Shown here piece after piece: positions 51,801 through 61,042 of a stretch of 64,000 nt of DNA. The position numbers and the translations under genes were made by a program. This DNA comes from an uncultured Bacteroidota bacterium (GTDB taxonomy: Bacteria; Bacteroidota; Bacteroidia; UKL13-3). The notes below the pieces were generated by a model, which was not told the DNA's origin, did not search any database, and saw nothing but the letters and a program-made list of their open reading frames with translations. The stretch covers positions 44,557-108,556 of the forward strand of contig CAINMV010000001.1 in NCBI GenBank assembly GCA_903850915.1, read 5' to 3'. Within the stretch, counting starts at the first letter, position 1. Each line of letters starts with the position of its first letter.

Positions 51801-52404
51801 GATAGGCCAACCTAAAATCTTCAGCTTTTAACGAATTATTAATTGAAACATAAACCAATATTCCCTTTGGGTAATAGGTAGCTGTAGCTGATTCGTCTAT
51901 TGATTTAATAATAGACTCCTGCATTAAATCTTGCCATGCATATTTCGTAGCTCTTACTTTAGAAAGTGCTTTTTGAAGCGCTTCCCCTTCATTTAAATTC
52001 TGAGCTAGATTATCGGACAAGTTTGGGAAATATTCACCATTCATAGAAGTCACAATTCCGTTTAAGGTATGCGCAATTATCATTGAATATTGTACCGGTT
52101 TCCCGTTAAAATATTGTTGATAACGATAGTGTACCATACCTAAGGCATCTTTTTCAATGCCTATTTGAACCAGTTCAGAATTTAATTTTAAACCGAGATT
52201 CTCCTTTGCCCAATAGTTGAAGTTCTCAAATGAAAGGCGATTATGTTGGTCAAAATGAATATACTTAGCCTTCTGGCCATTGACATCCATTAGCACCTCG
52301 TCGGCATAGTTGAAAAGTTTCGCGGCATCTGTGCCTTTAAGCATTTGTGCTTGTAAAGAAACAAAGGACAAGCAAAGAAATAAAATAGTAGATAATCTCC
52401 TCAT
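48886..52404 (-). CDS. Secreted M4 (thermolysin-like) metallopeptidase with PKD, CUB-like and CARDB-like regions and T9SS sorting domain
   Basis: FTP propeptide; [35 protein letters not shown] (HExxH + E); PKD [32 protein letters not shown]; C-terminal [16 protein letters not shown]...[21 protein letters not shown]. Start moved to MRRLST. Confidence 0.92.
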   Translation of the reverse strand: [1172 protein letters not shown]

Positions 52405-52425
52405 GTTGTAAAATAATGATTTGGG

Positions 52426-52433
52426 CAAAAGTA
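52426..52433 (-). promoter_or_regulatory. Candidate -7 box TACTTTTG for the M4 peptidase gene
   Basis: Minus strand TACTTTTG overlapping the track start codon, supporting the downstream ATG at 52404. Confidence 0.4.
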
Positions 52434-52592
52434 AAATAAAAAGCGACTAATTGGTGTTAATGAGTGTATTAAAATCGTCTTATTTATGTAAAAAAACAAA
52501 GTAAATTTTTAGACGTAGTTTAAATCAAAAGTTGCCTCCTTTTTAATAAAGAAAGAGTTGGGGGAAAAGCAGAAAAAGGCTTTAGTTCTATT

Positions 52593-53210
52593 TTAGGGAA
52601 TATTAAGGTATTTGTGAGTTTGAAGACTTAATTGCCATTGTGGATGGCTTTTAATATATTCGATAATCAATGGTGTTATTTCATCGCTTTTATCCCACTC
52701 TGGCTGTAAGTATAACCTACATTCCGAAGAAACCATACTTGCATATTTCTCTGCCCACTCAAAATCACTTATGTTAAATACTATTATCTTTAGCTCATTA
52801 GCTAACTTCATGTTTTCGGGTAATGGAGCTTTGAACTTTTTAGGCGAAATACAAATCCAATCCCAATCGCCACTCATCAAACTGCTTCCCGATGTTTCGA
52901 TATTGGTAGAAAAGCTGGCCTCATGTAACGCTTTAGTTAAATGGGATAAATTGTATAGTAATGGCTCACCACCTGTTACAACGCATAACTTACTTGGGTA
53001 TTTTAAGGCTTCTCGAATTATATTCTCAATTGCTATTAATGGGTGATTGTCGGAGTCCCAGCTTTCCTTCACGTCGCACCAAACACAGCCTACATCGCAT
53101 CCGGCCAGCCGAACAAAATAAGCTGCGTGACCGCTAAAATAGCCTTCTCCTTGTAGCGTATAAAATTGTTCCATTACTGGCAGTATACCTGAGTCAATTT
53201 GCATAATCAT
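52593..53210 (-). CDS. queE: 7-carboxy-7-deazaguanine synthase (radical SAM)
   Basis: EQFYTLQGEGYFSGHAAYFVRLAGCDVGCVWCDVKESWD, CVVTGGEPLLYNL, WICISPKKFKAPLPE. Confidence 0.92.
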   Translation of the reverse strand: MIMQIDSGILPVMEQFYTLQGEGYFSGHAAYFVRLAGCDVGCVWCDVKESWDSDNHPLIAIENIIREALKYPSKLCVVTGGEPLLYNLSHLTKALHEASFSTNIETSGSSLMSGDWDWICISPKKFKAPLPENMKLANELKIIVFNISDFEWAEKYASMVSSECRLYLQPEWDKSDEITPLIIEYIKSHPQWQLSLQTHKYLNIP

Positions 53211-53241
53211 GAATAAGATTGTATTTGGCTTCGCTTTATTC

Positions 53242-54123
53242 TTATAGATTATTCTTTGCTTCGTAGGCCTTCATGGTATTTTGCAATAAACTTGCGATAG
53301 TCATAAGCCCAACCCCACCAGGTACAGGTGTAATAAAGCTACATTTTGGTGCAACCTCATCAAATTTCACATCACCCGAAAGGCGGAAGCCACTTTTCTT
53401 TGTATTATCGTCGATACGAGTAATACCCACGTCAACCACCACAGCACCATCTTTAACCATGTCGCCTGTTAAAAACTCAGGCTTGCCTAAGGCAGCAATA
53501 ATAATATCAGCTTGTAAGGTAAATTGCTTTAAATCTTTGGTTTTACTATGGCATAATGTTACGGTGGCATTGCCAAATTGTGAAGGAAGGCTCATTAAAA
53601 TACTCATGGGGCGCCCTACAATATCACTTCTGCCAATTACCACGCAATGTTTGCCTTGGGTGTCAATATTATATCGTTTTAGTAATTCAACAATCCCTAG
53701 AGGAGTTGCTGGCACAAAGCTATTCATACCCTTCATTAAACGTCCGCTATTAATGGTATTAAATCCATCTACATCTTTTTCTGGATTAATGGCATCAAAT
53801 ACTCGTTGTGCCGAGATGTGTTTTGGTAAAGGGCTTTGTACTATAAAGCCATCTACTTCAGGGTCAGCATTTAGTTTTTCAATTTCAAGCAGCAAAGCGT
53901 CTTCCGTCATCGATGCATCGAAACGCAAAGCGCGAGAGGTAAATCCACACTCAATACTATTGCGTTCTTTGCTTGCTACATAGGTTTGACTGGCACCATC
54001 ATCTCCAACTAAAACTGCCACCAAGCAGGGAGCACGGCGACCTTTCTGTATATAATTTTGTACTTTTTGGGATAATTCCAACTTAATCTCCCCTAGTATT
54101 TTTTTGCCATCGAGTAGTTCCAT
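53242..54123 (-). CDS. folD: Bifunctional methylenetetrahydrofolate dehydrogenase/cyclohydrolase
   Basis: LVGDDGASQTYVASKERNSIECG, DGFIVQSPLPKHI, HCVVIGRSDIVGRPMSILM, FITPVPGGVGLMTIASLLQNT. Confidence 0.96.
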   Translation of the reverse strand: MELLDGKKILGEIKLELSQKVQNYIQKGRRAPCLVAVLVGDDGASQTYVASKERNSIECGFTSRALRFDASMTEDALLLEIEKLNADPEVDGFIVQSPLPKHISAQRVFDAINPEKDVDGFNTINSGRLMKGMNSFVPATPLGIVELLKRYNIDTQGKHCVVIGRSDIVGRPMSILMSLPSQFGNATVTLCHSKTKDLKQFTLQADIIIAALGKPEFLTGDMVKDGAVVVDVGITRIDDNTKKSGFRLSGDVKFDEVAPKCSFITPVPGGVGLMTIASLLQNTMKAYEAKNNL

Positions 54124-54230
54124 AATTAAGTAGGGCGAAGATAATAAAATGTTTCTTCCTTAACTTCAAAATCAGTTTAAATCAATATGCTTAATTCGTA
54201 TCTTATGAATTTTTTTTGATTTAGTTTATA

Positions 54231-54238
54231 TAACTTTG
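54231..54238 (+). promoter_or_regulatory. Candidate -7 box TAACTTTG for the PurF-type gene
   Basis: TAACTTTG 11 nt upstream of the ATG at 54249; no clean -33 TTG. Confidence 0.35.
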
Positions 54239-54248
54239 CGCCTCCCTT

Positions 54249-56111
54249 ATGAGTGATGCTATAAAACATGAGTGCGGTATCGTAATGCTGCGTTTACTCA
54301 AGCCCCTCGACTACTACAAAGAAAAGTATGGTAGTGAGCACTACGGCCTGAAAAAACTTTATCTTCTTTTGGAAAAGCAACACAATCGCGGACAAGATGG
54401 CGCAGGAGTTGTTACCATCAGATTGAATCCGAAGCCAGGTGAGCGTTATATCAGTCGTAAAAGAAGTAACGCAACAAATCCAATTGCAGATATTTTTAAG
54501 CAAATTAACCTAAAAACAAAAGAAGTCGATAGCAATGCCTACTTGGGTGAGCTTCTCATGGGGCATCTGCGTTATGGTACTTTTGGAGGTAACAGCATCG
54601 AAAATTGCCATCCTTTTTTGCGAACCAATAATTGGATGAGTCGGAATTTAGCGGTGTGTGGTAACTTTAATTTCACCAACGTTGATGAACTCTTTCAACA
54701 ACTGGTAGATTTAGGTCAGCATCCCAAAGAAATAAGCGACAATGTTACTTTATTGGAAAAAATAGGTCATTTCTTGGATGAAGAGAATCAAAGGTTGTTT
54801 GATTTGGGTAAACAAGAAGGACTTGAAAATAAAGATATTTCTAGGAAAATTCAGGAAGAGCTAAGCCTAGAAAATGTTCTAAAGCCAACCTTTAAAAAGG
54901 TAGATGGTGGCTATACTATTTGTGGTGCTGTTGGACACGGAGATGCCTTTGTAATGCGTGATCCAAGCGGTATTCGTCCGGCATTTTATTATTATAATGA
55001 TGAAATAGCGGTGGTTACTTCTGAACGTCCTGCAATACAAACTGCTTTTAATGTTCCTTTGGAAAGTATTCGTGAAATAACTCCTGGTTGCGCCTTGATT
55101 ATTAAAAAGAATGGAGAAATAGGGGAAGTGAAAATTCTAGAGCCTTTGCCTAAGAAATCGTGCTCTTTTGAAAGGATTTATTTTAGCAGAGGCAACGATA
55201 AAGACATTTATATCGAGCGAAAAAAACTAGGTTACTATATGGCTCCAGAAGTATTAAAGGAGTTGAATTATGATATAAAAAACACGGTGTTTAGTTATAT
55301 CCCGAATACGGCCGACAAAGCATTTTATGGACTAATTGATGGGGTACATAATTATGTTAATAATTGGAAGGTGTATGAGGTGGAACGAATTATTAAGGAG
55401 AAAGGTGTGATTACTTCACAGGAACTTGAAGAAATCATGTGGTTTCGACCAAGAAGAGAAAAAATAGCAATTAAGGATGGAAAACTTCGTACCTTCATTA
55501 CGCAAGATAGTGAACGAGATGATATGGTTGCTCATGTTTACGATGTTACTTATGGGGTGGTGAAAAGCACTGATAATTTAGTGATGATTGACGACAGTAT
55601 AGTGCGTGGAACAACTTTAAAACAAAGCATCCTTCGGATATTGGATAGGCTTGGACCTAAAAAAATAATTATTGTATCTTCTGCACCGCATATTCGATAT
55701 CCAGATTGTTACGGCATTGATATGAGTAAGATGGGTGATTTTGTTGCTTTTCACGCTCTTATTGCCCTGTTACATCAGCATGGTAAATCCGAGTTAATTA
55801 CAAAAACTTATAACGACTGTAAAGCGGAATTAGAAAAGCCTATTACGCAGATGCGCAATTGTGTTCAAGATTTATATCAACTATACACCGACGAACAATT
55901 AAGCGCTAAAATCACTGAAATTTTAACACCTCCTGATATGAAAGCAGAGGTAACAATCATCTATCAAAGTATCGCTAATTTACATAAAGCGTGTCCGCAA
56001 AACTCGGGTGATTGGTATTTTAGTGGAAACTATCCTACACCTGGCGGAACCAAGGTGGTTAATAAAGCCTTTATTAATTATGTAGAGAAAATAGATCAAA
56101 GAGCGTATTAA
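54249..56111 (+). CDS. Amidophosphoribosyltransferase-like protein (PurF-type), long form
   Basis: N-terminal class II glutamine amidotransferase (HECGIVMLRL...RGQDGAGVVTIRL...HLRYGTFGG...CGNFNFTN) and PRPP-binding LVMIDDSIVRGTTLKQSILRIL. Confidence 0.85.
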   Translation: MSDAIKHECGIVMLRLLKPLDYYKEKYGSEHYGLKKLYLLLEKQHNRGQDGAGVVTIRLNPKPGERYISRKRSNATNPIADIFKQINLKTKEVDSNAYLGELLMGHLRYGTFGGNSIENCHPFLRTNNWMSRNLAVCGNFNFTNVDELFQQLVDLGQHPKEISDNVTLLEKIGHFLDEENQRLFDLGKQEGLENKDISRKIQEELSLENVLKPTFKKVDGGYTICGAVGHGDAFVMRDPSGIRPAFYYYNDEIAVVTSERPAIQTAFNVPLESIREITPGCALIIKKNGEIGEVKILEPLPKKSCSFERIYFSRGNDKDIYIERKKLGYYMAPEVLKELNYDIKNTVFSYIPNTADKAFYGLIDGVHNYVNNWKVYEVERIIKEKGVITSQELEEIMWFRPRREKIAIKDGKLRTFITQDSERDDMVAHVYDVTYGVVKSTDNLVMIDDSIVRGTTLKQSILRILDRLGPKKIIIVSSAPHIRYPDCYGIDMSKMGDFVAFHALIALLHQHGKSELITKTYNDCKAELEKPITQMRNCVQDLYQLYTDEQLSAKITEILTPPDMKAEVTIIYQSIANLHKACPQNSGDWYFSGNYPTPGGTKVVNKAFINYVEKIDQRAY

Positions 56112-56120
56112 GAATAAATA

Positions 56121-56155
56121 AAAAAATGCCGAGGTGAAAACCTCGGCATTTTTTT
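56121..56155. terminator. Bidirectional rho-independent terminator between convergent genes
   Basis: AAAAAATGCCGAGGT-gaaa-ACCTCGGCATTTTTT perfect stem. Confidence 0.9.
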
Positions 56156-56173
56156 ATTTATCAGTGAACTAAA

Positions 56174-57904
56174 TTAGTCTTTTATAAAGATTTTTGATTG
56201 ATGAAAATCATTGTTCTCAATCGTCATAGTATATATACCTTTAGAAAGTGCACTTACGTTTATGGTGTTGCTGTGTTCTCCTAAATTTTCACAATAAACA
56301 ACTTTCCCTAGTGCATCGTAAACCGTTACGGATACTTCAGCAATTGATAATGGGATGGAAATGGTAAGTTCTCCTTTTGTTGGATTTGGATAGATATTGA
56401 AGAAAGCGCTCTGCTTTTCTGTTGTAAAACCTGAACCGAATTTACTTAGTTTTAAAATGAAGGCATCATAACTTCCCAATGAATTTAATGCAGCCACTCC
56501 AGTTCCGGGATCGAAGTCTGATCCAGTGCTTTGAAATTCTCCAGTAACATAAATATTATTGCCTGCGGCATCAACTTTAATGCAAGTCGCATCATCGTCG
56601 ATGTTGCCACCTACTTGTTTAGCAAAAACGAAATTGCCAATAGCATCTAATTTTGATATGTAAATTTCGGTTCCAAATCCAGTAGACAAATTGCTTACGC
56701 CAGCTCCCGGATCAAAATCTACTGTACCGTGAAATACCCCGGTGGAATAAACGTTTCCTGCACCGTCTAAAGCAATAGAGGTAGCCCAATCGTCATCAAT
56801 ATCACCCATGCGTTTTGCCCAAACAAAAGTTCCGGTTGTGCTTAACTTAGAAATGAAAATATCTTTATCGACAATACCACCTGCAGCGGTTAGGTTAACC
56901 ACTGCATTTCCAGGGTCGAAGTCGCAAACATCTCCAAATAATCCTGTAGTATATACATTGCCAGAAGCATCTAGAGCAATACCTGCACCAGAATCATAGC
57001 TTTGTCCTCCAAGACTTTTTGCCCATCCGAAGTTTCCAGATGCATCGAGTTTTAAAACAAAAACATCATATACACCAGCACAATTTAAATTATTAATCAA
57101 TGATCCTGGGTCAAAGTCAACAGATCCGCCATATTCTCCAGTAACATACGAATTGCCTGCTGCATCCGTCGTAATCGCATGACCTTCATCTAGGCTAGAA
57201 GCGCCAAATTTACGAGCCCATATGTAGTTTCCTAAAGGACTTAGCTTTAATACAAAAATATCGAACGTAGAGGCTGTAGAGCTTAATGTGTTTATTGATG
57301 TAGAAGGGTCAAAATCAGTGATACCCGAAAAGTAACCAGTGGTAAGCACGTTGCCACTTCCATCAACACATATTGATTTTCCGCGTTCAACTCCGAGTCC
57401 GCCTATTTGTTTTACCCAAACATAATTTCCTGTTGCATCCAACTTACTAACAAACATATCATCGTCGCCAACAGAGGTAAGTGAAGCCACGGCTGTTGCG
57501 TCAGGATTAAAGTCGACGGTGCCTTTAAAGTAACCTGTAGTGTATATGTTGCCTGAAGCATCGAGGGCAATTCCAAACGCTCTATCATCTAGCAAACCAC
57601 CCATTGATTTAGCCCAAATAAATTTTCCTGTTGCGTCAAATTTCGTGACGAAAATATCGAAGCTACCTGAGGATACTAAGGATGTTACCCCCAAACCTGG
57701 ATCAAAATCTACGTTACTTTGAAACGCACCAGCGGTATAAATATTGCCCGCAGCATCAATGGCTATTGATGAACCTACATCTGAATTGGAACCGCCAATG
57801 GATTTTGCCCATTGATAAGATTGGGCATTCGCATTATTAAAAAGCAATTCCAAAGTTAATGATAATAATAAAAGAGGTTTGTAAAATTTCATCATAGTTG
57901 GCAA
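56174..57904 (-). CDS. Secreted SBBP-type beta-propeller repeat protein with T9SS sorting domain
   Basis: Tandem repeats [FV]WAKxxGGxxxDxGxxIAxDAxGNxYxTGxFxGxVDFDPG; C-terminal FFNIYPNPTKGELTISI...GIYTMTIENNDFHQSKIFIKD. Confidence 0.87.
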   Translation of the reverse strand: MPTMMKFYKPLLLLSLTLELLFNNANAQSYQWAKSIGGSNSDVGSSIAIDAAGNIYTAGAFQSNVDFDPGLGVTSLVSSGSFDIFVTKFDATGKFIWAKSMGGLLDDRAFGIALDASGNIYTTGYFKGTVDFNPDATAVASLTSVGDDDMFVSKLDATGNYVWVKQIGGLGVERGKSICVDGSGNVLTTGYFSGITDFDPSTSINTLSSTASTFDIFVLKLSPLGNYIWARKFGASSLDEGHAITTDAAGNSYVTGEYGGSVDFDPGSLINNLNCAGVYDVFVLKLDASGNFGWAKSLGGQSYDSGAGIALDASGNVYTTGLFGDVCDFDPGNAVVNLTAAGGIVDKDIFISKLSTTGTFVWAKRMGDIDDDWATSIALDGAGNVYSTGVFHGTVDFDPGAGVSNLSTGFGTEIYISKLDAIGNFVFAKQVGGNIDDDATCIKVDAAGNNIYVTGEFQSTGSDFDPGTGVAALNSLGSYDAFILKLSKFGSGFTTEKQSAFFNIYPNPTKGELTISIPLSIAEVSVTVYDALGKVVYCENLGEHSNTINVSALSKGIYTMTIENNDFHQSKIFIKD

Positions 57905-58041
57905 ATAAAAGGGTGTAATAAATTTTAATGGAGTGCAATATATTTATTGAGTGTGGGAAGATAAAATTAATTCTAGAACTAACTAAAAAAAACGACCAAA
58001 TTTTTACAAACTCCAAACCTTCTAAAAGTTAGCAAAAAAAG

Positions 58042-59370
58042 TTATAGCAATTTCCCTTTTAACAAAAGGGCGGCAATGGAGAAGTAAATTATCAATCCCG
58101 TTACATCCACCAATGTAGCAACAAATGGTGCTGATGAGGTGGCTGGGTCGAGGCGTAATTTTTTCAATACAAAAGGTATCATGGAGCCCGCAATTGTCCC
58201 CCACATGACGATTCCTAGCAAGGTTAACGATACTGTTAACGCTATTGGCGCCCAATAAATGCCATAGTTATAGAATCCGAATTTCTGCCAAATAAATATA
58301 CGAATAAATCCAATGCTACCTAAAATGCTACCTAAGGCCAATCCCGATTTTATTTCTTTGCGCATTACAAACCACCAATCGCGAAGGCTAATTTCTTTTA
58401 TTGCCATGGCACGTATAATTAACGTAGCTGCTTGCGATCCGGAGTTACCACCACTAGAAATAATCAGTGGAATAAAAAGTGCAAGCACAATCGCTTTAGA
58501 TATCTCGCCATCAAAATATCCCATGGCTGTAGCGGTAAACATTTCTCCTAGAAATAAAACCACGAGCCAACCAGCTCTTTTTTTTACCATAGTAAAAATA
58601 TCTGTATCTCGATAGGGTAGATCGAGGGCTTCCAATCCGCCAAATTTTTGAATGTCTTCGGTATCTCTTTTTTCGATAACATCCACAATATCGTCGATGG
58701 TTACAATGCCCACGAGTGTTCCATTTTCAGTGATAACAGGTAAGGCTGTTTTATCGTATTTTTCAAATAAATGAATCGCTTCCTCTTTATTCATGGTGCT
58801 TCTTAGGCATTCAAAACGCCAATCCATCAAAGAGGCTATGGTTGAGTTTTCGTCAGCAAGAAGCAATACACCAATATGGATATCATCGATTAGCTTTTTG
58901 TTTTCGTCAATGACATAAATTATATTAAGTGTTTCTGCACGTTTCCCATGAATTTGAATTTGTTTAAGCAACTCGCGAATGGTTTGGTGTTGGTAGGCTT
59001 GAATATAGTATGGTGTCATTATACGCCCAACACTATCCAAAGGGTAGCCTAATAATTCGAGCGCAAGCTTACGCTCATCATCGGGAAGTAATCGAATAAC
59101 ATCTTTTATTAATTTATCGGGGAAGTTCTCAAACATTTGCGTTCTGTCGTCGGGCGACATGGAATTCAAAATGTCTGCGATCTCTTTATTGCCAAGTTGC
59201 CTCAATATTTGCTGCTGTTCCGATTTGTTTAAATAGGAGAAAACATCCGATTTTAAGGTGCCTTTTAATTTCAAAAACGCCAAAGTCTTTTCTGCATCGT
59301 GCAATCCCGTAATTTGCTGTGCAATATCATAAGGGTGAATGGCTTCTGTTACTTTTACTTCGAGCTCCAT
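58042..59370 (-). CDS. mgtE: Magnesium transporter MgtE
   Basis: MgtE N-domain, CBS pair (PVITENGTLVGIVTIDDIVDVIEKRDTEDIQKFGGLEALD), TM region GGNSGSQAATLIIRAMA. Confidence 0.95.
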   Translation of the reverse strand: MELEVKVTEAIHPYDIAQQITGLHDAEKTLAFLKLKGTLKSDVFSYLNKSEQQQILRQLGNKEIADILNSMSPDDRTQMFENFPDKLIKDVIRLLPDDERKLALELLGYPLDSVGRIMTPYYIQAYQHQTIRELLKQIQIHGKRAETLNIIYVIDENKKLIDDIHIGVLLLADENSTIASLMDWRFECLRSTMNKEEAIHLFEKYDKTALPVITENGTLVGIVTIDDIVDVIEKRDTEDIQKFGGLEALDLPYRDTDIFTMVKKRAGWLVVLFLGEMFTATAMGYFDGEISKAIVLALFIPLIISSGGNSGSQAATLIIRAMAIKEISLRDWWFVMRKEIKSGLALGSILGSIGFIRIFIWQKFGFYNYGIYWAPIALTVSLTLLGIVMWGTIAGSMIPFVLKKLRLDPATSSAPFVATLVDVTGLIIYFSIAALLLKGKLL

Positions 59371-59561
59371 AGCATCGTATCTTTAAATTGTTGATTTTCG
59401 GCAAAGGTAATTCGCGAGGATTTTATTGGGGTAAAGTTATACCTTAAAACGATGTTAATTTGGATTAACTAATAAAACGTTGCTATTTAATTTAAAAAAC
59501 TAAACTTTAATTAACAAAATAAGAGGAAGTTAAATTCTCAATTTAAAAGGTATAATTGGCA

Positions 59562-61022
59562 CTACAAATTTACATTGGTTGCGCCACCGCTCGTGATCAC
59601 AAAATCACGTTCGAAAGTGTAAATCGCCTTAGTGGCGTTTTTATTTCGATAAACCAATTTGTAATTACCAGGTTGTAACGTGTAAACATCTCTGCGAAGT
59701 CCGACAGGTATGGTTAAAAGCCATTCGAGTTTATTGTTATTCCAAACATATATATCACCATAGATATCGTGATCGCAACCTAAACTTAATTTACCGGGTT
59801 GTTGAATGGTAATGGTTGTTGTTGTACTTTGGTCAATATTTGCTTCTTTAAAATAGATTCTGGGCATCGATAAAATTTCGATATCATATTTCCCAACAAT
59901 GTATTTTTTGGAAGCATTAAAAGACTGAACGTTGATAGTTTTCATTTGCCCAGATTGGCGAACAATGGCTTGTAAATTATTGTAACTTGTTAGTCCATCA
60001 ACCTTAAGTAATAGATCACCTTGTGGGGCATCTAAACCCACAGTGGTATGCTTACCAGCAGTAACTTGAATGTCATTTTTGATTACTTCCGGAACGGTAT
60101 GTACTACCAAATTATATCGATATGCCGGATCGAGAACAAGTGTATCTGGGTTGCCGCGCTCGTTAATGGTATGTTCATAGTTATAAAGAACCCGTCCGGT
60201 GTAGTTATCGTAAAATGTCATCCCTACATTTGTTTCGGTAGCTTTTCCAAAAACATCTAACAGATTTACCTGAGCCGTGGTTGCATTGATTGCTTGCGAC
60301 ACAACGACATTTAATACATTACTTAAACTCTCTTCCGTATTGGCGTCATAATAGCGCCCAACACAATCGAAGGCTTTTTTAAATGCATCATTACCGCCGA
60401 TGCCAATAATAAAAGGTTTTAAAATAATACCCTTTCGTTGCAAGGCCTCGCTTACAGCACAGGGGTCGCCATCACATTCTTCCAAACCGTCCGTAATTAA
60501 AACAATAATGTTTCGAACGCCGGGCTCTACTGGAAAGTCTTCTGCGGATTGAAGTAAAGAATATGCTATAGGCGTTGTGCCTTTAGGGCGAATAGTTTTA
60601 ATAAATTCTATGATCTTTTGATGGTTCGCCTTTTGAAAAGGAACCTCAAGCTTGGTGTCCTTGCAGTCTCTTACCGAAGTAGGACTGCGATGACCAAAAA
60701 CACGAAGAGCTAGCTCTACCGATGGCTGATATTGAAGTGAATCTATAATTCGAGTTAGCACTTTTTTAGCAGAGTTAATTCGATTGTCGTTATCTAGCTT
60801 GGCATACATACTATTGCTAGCATCAAATAAAAACAAGATTCTGGTTCTTGTCTTTATCTCGTCTGCTCGCGTGTTGATCGTTTTATTGGGATCGGGCGCA
60901 TATCTAACCTGAGCTAAATTAGCGATTGAGATAAGAGCGAGTAAGATTGTGAGCAGATTTTTCAAATGAAGCACTAATTTGGTTATTACATAAAAGTATC
61001 TTGCGGATAAACAATACCCCAT
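59562..61022 (-). CDS. von Willebrand factor type A domain secreted protein
   Basis: MIDAS-like FLFDASNSMYAKLD, GTTPIAYSLLQSAEDF, NIIVLITDGLEECDGDPCAVSEAL. Exact start uncertain. Confidence 0.88.
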   Translation of the reverse strand: MGYCLSARYFYVITKLVLHLKNLLTILLALISIANLAQVRYAPDPNKTINTRADEIKTRTRILFLFDASNSMYAKLDNDNRINSAKKVLTRIIDSLQYQPSVELALRVFGHRSPTSVRDCKDTKLEVPFQKANHQKIIEFIKTIRPKGTTPIAYSLLQSAEDFPVEPGVRNIIVLITDGLEECDGDPCAVSEALQRKGIILKPFIIGIGGNDAFKKAFDCVGRYYDANTEESLSNVLNVVVSQAINATTAQVNLLDVFGKATETNVGMTFYDNYTGRVLYNYEHTINERGNPDTLVLDPAYRYNLVVHTVPEVIKNDIQVTAGKHTTVGLDAPQGDLLLKVDGLTSYNNLQAIVRQSGQMKTINVQSFNASKKYIVGKYDIEILSMPRIYFKEANIDQSTTTTITIQQPGKLSLGCDHDIYGDIYVWNNNKLEWLLTIPVGLRRDVYTLQPGNYKLVYRNKNATKAIYTFERDFVITSGGATNVNL

Positions 61023-61042
61023 GAACGATGTTGGTTTTGAAA

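Noticed and set aside
53273-53983. 236-aa plus-strand ORF opposite folD
   Set aside because: folD on the minus strand has full-length motifs; the antisense frame has no recognisable domain.
59562-61022. vWA protein as part of a MoxR-vWA or ternary/tellurium system
   Set aside because: No MoxR ATPase or TerD-like genes adjacent; it is a secreted single-gene vWA protein.
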